A stretch of 33,704 bases of DNA. Origin: Candidatus Bathyarchaeota archaeon (GTDB lineage Archaea; Thermoproteota; Bathyarchaeia; 40CM-2-53-6; RBG-13-38-9). Under the pieces are notes generated by a model that was given only the letters and a program-made list of their open reading frames with translations, did no database searches and had not been told where the DNA came from. The position numbers were made by a program, and so were the translations under genes. The DNA lies in assembly GCA_007050885.1 (NCBI GenBank), contig SMYQ01000001.1:1-33704 (forward strand), read 5' to 3'. The stretch's first letter is position 1; the number at the start of each line of letters is the position of its first letter. This document shows, in pieces, positions 24,602-31,949 of this stretch.

Positions 24602-25282
24602 ATGGTGATAAAAGTGGGGCAAGTCCTCCAGATACCCAATGTCTGGGAAAGACTTTCAAACTATGGCGACGACGTAGTCAAATACGGCAAAGGTTTGGAA
24701 GTCACCACAAAGGTTTTGGATGAGCTTCTCAATGCACGATTCCGGGAAAGAAAGAACGGGTCGCCGGAGGGGATAGAGCTGAACGAACTGTATTTCGGAA
24801 AGCTGGAACCGACGAGGCTTGAAGGCTTTCTCTCAAAGGCCACAGATAAACTTGACTTTCTCTCTTCAGAAACAGGTTACCACGAACTGGCACACGGACT
24901 CATAAGGTATGACAACCCGAAAAAAATAGACCGCAAGAAGGATGAGGGGGTAGCAACTTTGTATGGCTTTTTCATCAACTATAACAACTTGTTCAGGACA
25001 CTTGAGAATAACGCTGAGTTCAATTTAGCAGCGTTGGGTGACCTGGTGTACACTGGGAAAGCCGACATAAAAAACTTGGAAAAAATGACGTGGGAATGGA
25101 CTTTGAATATTCTCTGTGAAGGGCTGGAAAACTTAAGAGACCCCAAAAATAAGATGGACGTGCAATACAAAAAATTCCTCAAAGAAACGCGGACTTTGTC
25201 AGCATTGAGGGCCTGCAAATATGCACTTAGAAATGGTCTGAGCCCAGAAGACCTGATATTTGGCGGTTATGTCCAGGAATAA
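24602..25282 (+). CDS. HExxH zincin-like protein, paralog 2 (226 aa)
   Basis: This is a paralog of the preceding gene: HELAH at residues 94-98 in TGYHELAHGLIRY, Glu115 in KKDEGVAT 17 residues later, and a C-terminal PEDLIFGGY. The rest is helical and charged, with no signal peptide. It begins 5 nt after the upstream stop and must be co-transcribed. The start is unresolved: ATG 24602 is reported, but a GGTGAT ribosome-binding site at 24604-24609 lies 4 nt before an in-frame GTG at 24614, which may be the real start. The paired HExxH-17-E layout suggests the fold is kept for zinc binding. The substrate is unknown. Confidence 0.72.
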   Translation: MVIKVGQVLQIPNVWERLSNYGDDVVKYGKGLEVTTKVLDELLNARFRERKNGSPEGIELNELYFGKLEPTRLEGFLSKATDKLDFLSSETGYHELAHGLIRYDNPKKIDRKKDEGVATLYGFFINYNNLFRTLENNAEFNLAALGDLVYTGKADIKNLEKMTWEWTLNILCEGLENLRDPKNKMDVQYKKFLKETRTLSALRACKYALRNGLSPEDLIFGGYVQE

Positions 25283-25296
25283 GTGCCACTATTAAG

Positions 25297-25304
25297 TATT
25301 TAAA
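25297..25304 (+). promoter_or_regulatory. TATA-like box for the 50-aa ORF
   Basis: TATTTAAA is centred about 25 nt before ATG 25325. It is the main support for the small ORF being a separate gene. Confidence 0.45.
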
Positions 25305-25324
25305 GTAACATCGAACTTGAGTGC

Positions 25325-25477
25325 ATGTCGAACGAGCAATATGTGGAAGAAGAATCTGCTTCCATAAGGAGTTACAAACTTCAACGAAATGCGCCCCCAT
25401 CATGCAGGATTGCTCTTACAGAAGATGAAATCAGATACAACCTTGAGCACTTGAAGGACTCATCTGAAGTCGAATAG
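25325..25477 (+). CDS. Small hypothetical protein (50 aa)
   Basis: This short ORF starts MSNEQYVEEESASIRS and ends in an acidic helix (LTEDEIRYNLEHLKDSSEVE). It fills the gap between the zincin pair and the convergent acyl-CoA synthetase gene, stopping 2 nt before that gene's end. It has a TATA-like box at leaderless spacing and an acidic, helix-forming composition. No family is recognised. It could be non-coding, since no ribosome-binding site or homolog can be shown here. Confidence 0.45.
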   Translation: MSNEQYVEEESASIRSYKLQRNAPPSCRIALTEDEIRYNLEHLKDSSEVE

Positions 25478-25479
25478 CT

Positions 25480-26793
25480 TCATCTCAGGACTGAGAGCAC
25501 TCCTGCCGCTTTTTCGGGTGAAGAGACCAGGGGCAAGTCTTCCATCAGCGAGTTTATGCCGCTGGCATATGTGCCCGGCGGGGAGACGACGACTATCGGC
25601 TTTTTGCCCTGGGCGAAGCCGCGGAGCACGTCGACTATTTTTGAGGTCAGTCGCGGCAGCTGCATAAGCAGTATGACGACTATGGCGTCGACCGCCGGGT
25701 CGTCCGAGAGTGCGTCCAGCGCCCATGCGAACATTTCCGGCGTGGCGTCGCCCGTGAGGTCGACCGGATTGTCAAGGCAAACGCGCCTGGGGAATTTGCC
25801 GGCGAGGCACTTCTTGGTTTCGTGCAGTTCAGCCAGTTTGAGTCCCTTGGACTCGAGGGCATCGCTTGCCATGACGCCGAATCCGCCGCCGCATGTGACG
25901 ACCGCAACGTTCTGGACGTCGCGCTTCCAGCGGCTGCGGGCCTTGAGCGAGAGCAGGAACTCCTCCGGGTCGCGTGCCATCCCCCAGTCCATCTGGCGGG
26001 ACACGCCGTGGAAAACCTGGTAGTCGCCAGCAAGGGCGCCCGTGTGGCTCTTGGCGGCCTTCACGCCCGCAGTGGTCTTGCCAGCCTTCAGGACTATCAC
26101 CGGCTTGCCGCCCTCACGGGCGACCTCCAGCAGTTGCTGACCGTCCTTGAGCCCTTCGACATAGAAGCCAATCACGTCCGTTTCGGAGTCGTGAAGGAAA
26201 TAGTCAAGTATTTCCCAATCCGAGACGTCGAGCTGGTTGCCATAGCTGGCCACCTTGGAGACCCCCAAATTGATGGTGCTTGCCCAGTCGAGCACCGAGG
26301 CGACGGTGGCACCGCTCTGGCTGAGGATGCTCACGTTGCCTTCGGGCGGGATGGGAAGACGCGACAGCGGGAGGAACGTGGCGTTGACCCTGGCATGTGT
26401 GTTCATCACGCCCAGGCAGTTGGGGCCCCAGATGCGGATGTCGTGCTTCTTCGCCGCCTTCATCAGGGCCTCGTCAAGTTCCTTCTGCCCAGCCTCGCCG
26501 AAGCCACCTGAGACGACAAGTGCAGCCTTGAGCCGGTCGCCCGCTTGGTCGAGTACCTTCGGCACTATCGGCGCTGGCACCACGAAGATGCCCAGATCGG
26601 CAGCAGGGAAGTCCCCCGCCGAATAGACTTTGAGGTTGTCAAGCTCGTCGACATTGGGATTGACAGGATATACCTTGCCCTGGAACCCGCCATATAGGAG
26701 GTTACGGAGCATGACACGACCCGGCTTCTCGAGCGTCCTGCTCGCACCAAAGACGGCAACGCTCTTTGGCTTGAAGAACCTGTCCAGGGACAT
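25480..26793 (-). CDS. acdA: Acetyl/acyl-CoA synthetase (ADP-forming) alpha subunit (437 aa)
   Basis: This subunit converts acyl-CoA, ADP and phosphate to acid, CoA and ATP together with a beta (ATP-grasp) subunit, a substrate-level ATP-yielding step in archaeal fermentation. The N-terminal CoA-binding Rossmann part starts FFKPKSVAVFGASRTLEKPG. Two succinyl-CoA-ligase-like domains follow, with the phosphorylatable His in KSHTGALAGD and TCGGGFGVMASDA in the second. No ATP-grasp region is present, so the beta subunit must be encoded elsewhere. ATG 26793 was chosen: the frame runs to 26904, but the extra stretch overlaps the TATA box at 26813-26821 and looks non-coding. Which acid it handles cannot be told from the sequence. 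Confidence 0.9.
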   Translation of the reverse strand: MSLDRFFKPKSVAVFGASRTLEKPGRVMLRNLLYGGFQGKVYPVNPNVDELDNLKVYSAGDFPAADLGIFVVPAPIVPKVLDQAGDRLKAALVVSGGFGEAGQKELDEALMKAAKKHDIRIWGPNCLGVMNTHARVNATFLPLSRLPIPPEGNVSILSQSGATVASVLDWASTINLGVSKVASYGNQLDVSDWEILDYFLHDSETDVIGFYVEGLKDGQQLLEVAREGGKPVIVLKAGKTTAGVKAAKSHTGALAGDYQVFHGVSRQMDWGMARDPEEFLLSLKARSRWKRDVQNVAVVTCGGGFGVMASDALESKGLKLAELHETKKCLAGKFPRRVCLDNPVDLTGDATPEMFAWALDALSDDPAVDAIVVILLMQLPRLTSKIVDVLRGFAQGKKPIVVVSPPGTYASGINSLMEDLPLVSSPEKAAGVLSVLR

Positions 26794-26812
26794 TGAAAGA
26801 GATGGAAGAGGA

Positions 26813-26821
26813 ATTATAAAA
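26813..26821 (-). promoter_or_regulatory. TATA box of the acyl-CoA synthetase alpha gene
   Basis: The minus strand reads TTTTATAAT, centred about 24 nt before ATG 26793, which supports that start. Confidence 0.55.
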
Positions 26822-26824
26822 GCA

Positions 26825-29035
26825 CTATCTGAAGTAGGTGGGTTCCTCTTTTGGCATCCGCATGCGGAAACTTTTCTTGATACCGGCATAGACGTCAAGG
26901 ACACGCGCGTCCAGGCTGGGACCGACTTTTTCGACGGCCGCTTCGAAGTCCTTTGCCGTCACTTCCCTCCGGTTTTCGCGGATGGCGAACATCGCAGCCT
27001 CGCGGCACACCGCTTCCAGGTCGGCGCCCCCAAAGTTCTCGGTTGCCTTGGTCACCGCACGGAGGTCGACAGCTTTGAGGGGCATGGACTTTGTGTGAAT
27101 CTTTAGGACTTTGAGGCGGGAATCTGCATCTGGCGCCGGGACATAGACGAACCGGTCAATCCGGCCGGGACGCAGGAGCGCTGCGTCAAGCAGGTCGGGG
27201 CGGTTCGTGGCAGCGACAAAGATTACGCCTTCGCGTTTCTCGATGCCGTCGAGTTCCGTGAGCAGCTGGTTGACGACGCGCTCCGAAACCTTGTTGGAAT
27301 CCATGCCGCGGGTGGAAGCAATCGAATCAATCTCGTCAAAGAAGACTATGCATGGCGCGAGCTGGCGGGCCTTGCGGAATATGCTGCGGACTGCCTTCTC
27401 ACTTTCACCGACCCACTTGCTCAGGACTTCCGGTCCCTTAACGGAAATAAAGTTGGCGTTGGCCTCATTCGCCGCCGCCTTAACCAGGAGCGTCTTGCCA
27501 CATCCGGGCGGGCCGTAAAGAAGCACGCCGCGCGGCGGCTCGATGCCCATCTTCCTGAACTTTGCAGGGCTTGTCATGGGCAGCTCAATGCTCTCGCGGA
27601 TTTCCTGCTTCACGTCATCAAGGCCCCCGACGTCCGTCCACCTGACCTTGGGAATCTCCACAAGCACTTCACGAAGTGCACTGGGCTCCACGTCCTTGAG
27701 CGCTTCCAGAAAATCGTTCATGGTGACCCTTATCTGGCTAAGCACTTCAGAGGGTATCTCGTCGTCCAGGTCTATCTTGGGGAGGATGCGGCGGATCGCC
27801 AGCAGGGATGCCTCCTTTACAAGGCCTGCCAGATCGGCGCCCGTGAAGCCGGGCGTGAGATCCGCAATCTTGTCAAGGTCCACGTCCTTGATAGGGAGTC
27901 CCTTCACGTGTATTTGCAATACTTCTTTCCGCCCCTTCCGGTCAGGGACACCTATTGCGATTTCCCGGTCGAATCTGCCGGGGCGGCGGAGGGCCGCGTC
28001 AATTACATCCGGACGGTTCGTGGCTGCGAGGACAATCACCTGACCCCTGTCCTTCAGGCCGTCCATAAGCGTGAGCAGCTGTGCCACTATGCGCCCCTCA
28101 ATCCCATAGAGGTCGTCGCGCTTGCTGGCGATTGCATCTATCTCGTCGACGAAAACTATCGCGGGCGCGTTTTTTTCTGCATTTGCGAATATCCTGCGGA
28201 GTTTTTCCTCTGCCTCGCCCGCGAATTTCCCTACTATCTCGGGGCCGTTTATGCTTATGAAGTGCGCGTGAGTCTCGTTGGCCACCGCCTTGGCAAGAAG
28301 AGTCTTGCCGCAGCCAGGGGGACCATGCATCAGCACACCTTTGGGTGGCTCGATTCCCAGCTGTGTGAATATCTCGGGATGCTTGAGCGGAAGCTCGACT
28401 ATCTCGCGGATTTTCGTCACGAGGCCCCCCATACCTCCCACATCCTCGTATGTGACGAACGGACGGCGGACCACTTTTTCCTCTGACTTCTCAAGCAAAA
28501 CGGCGGTGGCATCGTCTATCAGGACGGAGCCTCCCGGCTCGACAGACTGGACACGGAACTTCACCTGGGGCCCGAAAAGCGGGACTATTATTTCCAGGTC
28601 ATGCGTGTAGTCGTCTCGTACGCTCTTGGGCAACGTTCGCAGGGAAATGAAGTCGCCTTCAGTCATTACACGCCCTTTGAGAAGTTTTGTGATGGCCGTC
28701 GGGTCAATGGGGGGGACCTTGAGATTGCCCACAGGCGAAATTGCCAGCTTCTTGACGGGGAGCGCCTTGGCGCGCGCAACCCTGACGCGTTCGCCGATAG
28801 CAGCGCCCGAATTGGCACGGATAAGGCCGTCCATACGTATTATGCCAAGGCCTATATCACTGGGGTAAGCCGTATCGACAATGGCAAATGTGTTTTTTGG
28901 GCCGCGAATAAGGACGGGGTCGCCGGGAGAAACTCCTGCGACACGCATGCTGCGCGAGTCGATGCGGACTATGCCCCGGCCCGTATCGTTTTGATTTGTT
29001 GGGGGAATCTCTGCAACTCTAAGTTCTATTTCCAC
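26825..29035 (-). CDS. cdc48: CDC48/VCP (VAT) AAA+ ATPase (736 aa)
   Basis: This hexameric unfoldase extracts and unfolds proteins for the proteasome or other proteases. The N-domain (double-psi barrel, RVAEIPPTNQNDTGRGIVRID) is followed by D1, with Walker A GPPGCGKTLLAKA and Walker B IVFVDEIDAI, and D2, with GPPGCGKTLLVKA and IVFFDEIDSI. Second-region-of-homology strings ATNRPDVIDAALRRPGRFD and ATNRPDLLDAALLRPGRID carry the Arg fingers. The C-terminus ends in a short basic tail (KKSFRMRMPKEEPTYFR). The best start is GTG 29035: upstream of it there is only a 29-nt gap to the TBP stop, a TATA-like TTATTTTAA-type stretch at leaderless spacing, and no ribosome-binding site. The frame formally extends to 29116 inside TBP. 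Confidence 0.95.
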   Translation of the reverse strand: MEIELRVAEIPPTNQNDTGRGIVRIDSRSMRVAGVSPGDPVLIRGPKNTFAIVDTAYPSDIGLGIIRMDGLIRANSGAAIGERVRVARAKALPVKKLAISPVGNLKVPPIDPTAITKLLKGRVMTEGDFISLRTLPKSVRDDYTHDLEIIVPLFGPQVKFRVQSVEPGGSVLIDDATAVLLEKSEEKVVRRPFVTYEDVGGMGGLVTKIREIVELPLKHPEIFTQLGIEPPKGVLMHGPPGCGKTLLAKAVANETHAHFISINGPEIVGKFAGEAEEKLRRIFANAEKNAPAIVFVDEIDAIASKRDDLYGIEGRIVAQLLTLMDGLKDRGQVIVLAATNRPDVIDAALRRPGRFDREIAIGVPDRKGRKEVLQIHVKGLPIKDVDLDKIADLTPGFTGADLAGLVKEASLLAIRRILPKIDLDDEIPSEVLSQIRVTMNDFLEALKDVEPSALREVLVEIPKVRWTDVGGLDDVKQEIRESIELPMTSPAKFRKMGIEPPRGVLLYGPPGCGKTLLVKAAANEANANFISVKGPEVLSKWVGESEKAVRSIFRKARQLAPCIVFFDEIDSIASTRGMDSNKVSERVVNQLLTELDGIEKREGVIFVAATNRPDLLDAALLRPGRIDRFVYVPAPDADSRLKVLKIHTKSMPLKAVDLRAVTKATENFGGADLEAVCREAAMFAIRENRREVTAKDFEAAVEKVGPSLDARVLDVYAGIKKSFRMRMPKEEPTYFR

Positions 29036-29055
29036 ATCGACTGGAGGCGCAACAG

Positions 29056-29067
29056 TTAATAAAATTA
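29056..29067 (-). promoter_or_regulatory. TATA-like stretch before CDC48
   Basis: An A/T-rich stretch (TTAATAAAATTA on plus) spans the TBP stop and lies about 26 nt before GTG 29035. It may give CDC48 its own promoter in addition to read-through from TBP. Confidence 0.35.
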
Positions 29068-29640
29068 GTCCTTGCGGACGCCGCGGATGGCGCCACTCTC
29101 GTTGAGCGTTTCGCAAAGTTTCGAAATGGCGCGGTCCACATCCTCAACCCGCTTGAGACCGACCAAAACGCATTTGCCGCTTGAGAAAATAAGAAATGTT
29201 GCGGGCGGGTCGTAAATTTTGAAGGTCAGGCCCGGGAAAAGTTCGGGGGAATAGTAGCTGTCATATACCTTGTGGACAAAATGTTCTAGGTTTATCTCGA
29301 CGTGCAGGTCTAGGCTGAGGACGAGATTCTGTATCTCGATGTCCACCTTGGTGATTTTGATGCCCAGTTTTTCCTTCGCTTCCTTCTTGAACTTGTCTAT
29401 TGCTACGTGCATCTGGTCAAAGCTCTTCACTCCTGCGAGGACCGACTTGCCGTTGCGGAACAGGAGGAATGTGTAGCCTTCGCGCTTGCGGTAGATGGCA
29501 CCCGGGAAGTTGCTCGGGTCGTAGTCAGCTCCCAGAATGCGCGCGACTTCAGGGAGTTTGAGACTCACATAGAAATTAAGGCTCGCCACGAGATTCTGCA
29601 CCTCGCGGCCAACATCTGCTAGCTCAACTTTGACTCCCAC
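29065..29640 (-). CDS. tbp: TATA-binding protein, TBP (191 aa)
   Basis: TBP recruits TFB and RNA polymerase to TATA boxes. The two saddle repeats are visible: NLVASLNFYVSLKLPEVARI...YDPSNFPGAIYR...FLLFRNGKSVLAGVKS and NLVLSLDLHVEINLEHFVHK...YSPELFPGLTFKI...FLIFSSGKCVLVGLKR. Each carries a DNA-intercalation-type Phe before the FPG block and the GK strand. The N-terminal repeat has FLLFRNGKS where most archaeal TBPs have an IFxSGK string, a mild divergence. GTG 29640 lies 28 nt after a strong TATA box (29662-29673), so TBP appears to be transcribed from a consensus-like promoter of its own. Confidence 0.93.
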   Translation of the reverse strand: MGVKVELADVGREVQNLVASLNFYVSLKLPEVARILGADYDPSNFPGAIYRKREGYTFLLFRNGKSVLAGVKSFDQMHVAIDKFKKEAKEKLGIKITKVDIEIQNLVLSLDLHVEINLEHFVHKVYDSYYSPELFPGLTFKIYDPPATFLIFSSGKCVLVGLKRVEDVDRAISKLCETLNESGAIRGVRKD

Positions 29641-29661
29641 AGAAAATAAGGGGTCGCCAAG

Positions 29662-29673
29662 TATTTATATATT
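29662..29673 (-). promoter_or_regulatory. Strong TATA box of the TBP gene
   Basis: The minus strand reads AATATATAAATA, centred about 27 nt before GTG 29640. It is one of the closest matches to an archaeal TATA box in the window. Confidence 0.6.
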
Positions 29674-29687
29674 GAGTGGGGGGTGCC

Positions 29688-30554
29688 TCAAAGATACTTT
29701 AAGACTTCCCGGACTGGCGCAGAGGGAGAAACATATGCATCCTCCGGAATGCGGGGACACGCGGCCGTTATCCAAAAATCTACACTGAAATTACTGATTT
29801 CGGGCGTTATAACGTCGCCAGCAACCATTATTACTTCTTTGCCCATTTCTTCCAGTTTTTTTTGGGCTCTTTTGGCTTCTTTCTGGTAGTTTTGTCCCGG
29901 CTTTATGCCCGTCAAGATGGCTATTTTCTTCGCGGTGAAGAGGGCAGCCATCGGAAACTTTGGCGCCTCAGCACGTTCGCCGAACCAGTTGAATGTCGGC
30001 TTGCCAAGCGCAGCCACGGCGTTGGCGTGGAAAAGACCATCCGATACGACCACGAATCCGTCCACTTCGTCAGCTACTTCCCTGGCAGCGCCTATATCGC
30101 AACCAGTAACCTGTGAATCGTATGTAGCCATAAAATCGGGAGTGCCTCCCTTTACAACTTTTTTTCCTGAATTCTTGAGGAATTCTGCATACCCCCCAAA
30201 TGTATCTTTGTACTGTATGACATAGACAAGCCCGACGCGCTTGAAGTCCGGCACAAATTCAGGGATTTCGTCCTTCACCTGAACCTCAAAAAAGTGGACA
30301 TTCCCTGGGTAGTGTATGCCCTTGGGACGGCTGTGACCGAAATTGAATATTGCATCCGCCTTGAACTTTTCGAGGAGGTGTGCCGGGACGTCGCAGGCAC
30401 CGTAGCACGGGTTGGAAAGAAAAACAGGTTCGGGGATGACGTCAAGCAGGTCACCCACCCTAGCCATCACACCGGCCGGCAGAAGCACGATTACTCGGGC
30501 ATAGCCACGGGACTCAATGGTTTTTTTAACAGTGTCAATTTTTATATCGAGCAC
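29688..30554 (-). CDS. dph2: Diphthamide synthase subunit Dph2 (288 aa)
   Basis: Dph2 starts diphthamide formation on EF-2 by transferring the 3-amino-3-carboxypropyl group of SAM to a His, using a non-canonical Fe4S4 radical mechanism. The three cluster Cys are visible in their usual contexts: C54 in SNPCYGACD, C152 in VTGCDIGAA and C266 in TAACPRIPEDA. The archaeal enzyme is normally a homodimer of about 340 residues, so 288 is short, with the N-terminal domain trimmed. GTG 30554 has a TATA-like ATTAAATA about 23 nt upstream within the end of the HAD gene and no ribosome-binding site. It is the only Dph gene here. Confidence 0.88.
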   Translation of the reverse strand: MLDIKIDTVKKTIESRGYARVIVLLPAGVMARVGDLLDVIPEPVFLSNPCYGACDVPAHLLEKFKADAIFNFGHSRPKGIHYPGNVHFFEVQVKDEIPEFVPDFKRVGLVYVIQYKDTFGGYAEFLKNSGKKVVKGGTPDFMATYDSQVTGCDIGAAREVADEVDGFVVVSDGLFHANAVAALGKPTFNWFGERAEAPKFPMAALFTAKKIAILTGIKPGQNYQKEAKRAQKKLEEMGKEVIMVAGDVITPEISNFSVDFWITAACPRIPEDAYVSPSAPVREVLKYL

Positions 30555-30561
30555 ACCCGCG

Positions 30562-31143
30562 TTACTTCCGGGTATTTAATAGTTTTACTATCCGCTCTTC
30601 AAGCTCATCCGGAGTCCTGAGGGCGTCCCTGAGGGCGTCCCTCTGGTGCTCGTCGTCCAGAAACCAGAGCGCCTGGAGGGCGTTTACGCCGCGCGCCCTG
30701 AGCTCTTTCACGACGGAGGCCTTGTCATCCACAAACAGGTCGACGCCCATGGCTGCGGCCTTCTCGACCTTGTCGCCGTCCCCCTTGACTATGAAAACTT
30801 TGGAGTGGGGGAACCCCACAAGCTTTTCAAGCTGGTAGCGGTTGCCGACAGAAACTATGAAGATGTCTCCACCCACTGCTATCACGGAGGCGGCAATTGA
30901 CTTCATCTTCTTGCTCATATGACTGTCAGCATCGCCAAAAAGGATTTGCCGGATCTCCACCTCATGGAAGTCTCGCTTAAGAATGTCGAAGAGGTGGTCA
31001 ATGCTTTTCCGGCCGGGTGTGTCCTTGAAGATTTCTTTGAAGCTTTTTCCGACCTCGTGGAGGCGGTCCTCAAGTGAATGGAAGTACGTGTTCGTGTCAA
31101 ATATCACGCGGTCGAGGTCGAGGGCTACCTTAAGAGTTTGCAA
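30562..31143 (-). CDS. HAD-superfamily hydrolase-like protein (193 aa)
   Basis: HAD enzymes hydrolyse phosphate esters through an Asp nucleophile. Motif I is D9-L-D11 in VALDLDRVIFDT, motif II is VSVGN, and motif IV is the acidic DLFVDDKASVV, so the catalytic set is present. The cap looks helical and small, about 75 residues between motifs I and II. The start is TTG 31143, decided by AGGTGAT 5 nt upstream (31149-31155 on plus). It overlaps the stop of the YvcK-like gene by 19 nt. The substrate cannot be named, but its operon with a nucleotidyltransferase and a YvcK-like protein suggests sugar-phosphate or cell-envelope metabolism (inference). Confidence 0.8.
   Translation of the reverse strand: MQTLKVALDLDRVIFDTNTYFHSLEDRLHEVGKSFKEIFKDTPGRKSIDHLFDILKRDFHEVEIRQILFGDADSHMSKKMKSIAASVIAVGGDIFIVSVGNRYQLEKLVGFPHSKVFIVKGDGDKVEKAAAMGVDLFVDDKASVVKELRARGVNALQALWFLDDEHQRDALRDALRTPDELEERIVKLLNTRK
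30573..30580 (-). promoter_or_regulatory. TATA-like box for dph2
   Basis: The minus strand reads ATTAAATA inside the 3' end of the HAD gene, centred about 23 nt before GTG 30554. Confidence 0.4.
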
Positions 31144-31949
31144 AGAACATCACCTAATTTTTCAGGGCTGTGTATGTGGTTATCGTGTGCAACATCGCCG
31201 AGAATGAACCGCCCGCCGTGGACGTCGATTGGCAGCCCGCGCTCGGGCGACTGGACAATCACGTGGTCAACTTTCAGGTGCTTCTCCACTTCACCGACAT
31301 ACCGTGAAACTTTGAAGCCGTGAACAATCGGCAGGTCGTTGGTTATTCCCATTACGAATATTCGGTTGGGTATTTTTGAAAGGGCGCGCGGCAGGCCGTC
31401 AGGTACAAGGTGGGGTATAATGCTCGTGTAAAGGCTGCCCGGTCCGAGAATGAAGACGTCAGCCTCATCCACTAGTTCAAGCACCTCCGGGTTCAGCTCC
31501 CGCTTGGGTTCAAGCCAGATTCGCTCGACTTCGCCCTTGGAATCGTCCACCTGGAATTCCCCGAATACTTTCTGGCCGGAAACCGTCGCCACGAGGTCGC
31601 AGGGCTCCAAAAACTGCGGGACCACCCGCTGGCGGACGCCCAGGGCCTTTCTGTATTTTTCCAGCCCCTTCCCGAAGCCCAGACGCTTCACCAGGTCAAG
31701 AATCGCCAGGTTTCCCAAGGCGTGGCCATCGTACCGGGACTCCATGACCGCCGGCAGCGTGCCCGTCGACAACGCATCCACGACACGCCTGAAGTCGCCC
31801 ACAGCAGGTATGCCAAACTCCTCGCGGAGGCTGCCAGTGCTCCCGCCGTTGTCAGTCGTGCCCACGACGGCGGCGAAGTCCTTGTCGTTCAGCCGGAGCG
31901 CCCGGACGGTCGCGCTAAGTCCCTTGCCTCCCCCAAAACAGATTATCAC
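31125..31949 (-). CDS. YvcK/CofD-like protein (274 aa)
   Basis: This family contains CofD (2-phospho-L-lactate transferase of F420 synthesis) and YvcK (UDP-sugar-binding regulator of growth on gluconeogenic carbon sources in bacteria). The start IICFGGGKGL and TTDNGGSTGSLREEFG are the shared nucleotide-binding blocks. PAVGDFRRVVDAL resembles YvcK's PGDIRN block and differs from CofD at that point, and GPGSLYTSIIPHLVPDG is also YvcK-like. I favour YvcK. GTG 31949 overlaps the upstream stop as GTGA; AGGTGGT lies just before it. The reading frame formally extends to 32012 inside the upstream gene. Confidence 0.8.
   Translation of the reverse strand: MIICFGGGKGLSATVRALRLNDKDFAAVVGTTDNGGSTGSLREEFGIPAVGDFRRVVDALSTGTLPAVMESRYDGHALGNLAILDLVKRLGFGKGLEKYRKALGVRQRVVPQFLEPCDLVATVSGQKVFGEFQVDDSKGEVERIWLEPKRELNPEVLELVDEADVFILGPGSLYTSIIPHLVPDGLPRALSKIPNRIFVMGITNDLPIVHGFKVSRYVGEVEKHLKVDHVIVQSPERGLPIDVHGGRFILGDVAHDNHIHSPEKLGDVLCKLLR

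Noticed and set aside
26794..26904. Extended N-terminus for the acyl-CoA synthetase subunit
   Set aside because: The extension crosses the TATA box and overlaps the CDC48 stop. The conserved fold starts at FFKPKSVAVFG just after ATG 26793.
31125..31949. True CofD (F420 biosynthesis)
   Set aside because: The GDFRRVVDAL and GPGSLYTSIIPHL blocks resemble YvcK more than CofD, and no F420 genes are nearby. The possibility is not fully excluded.
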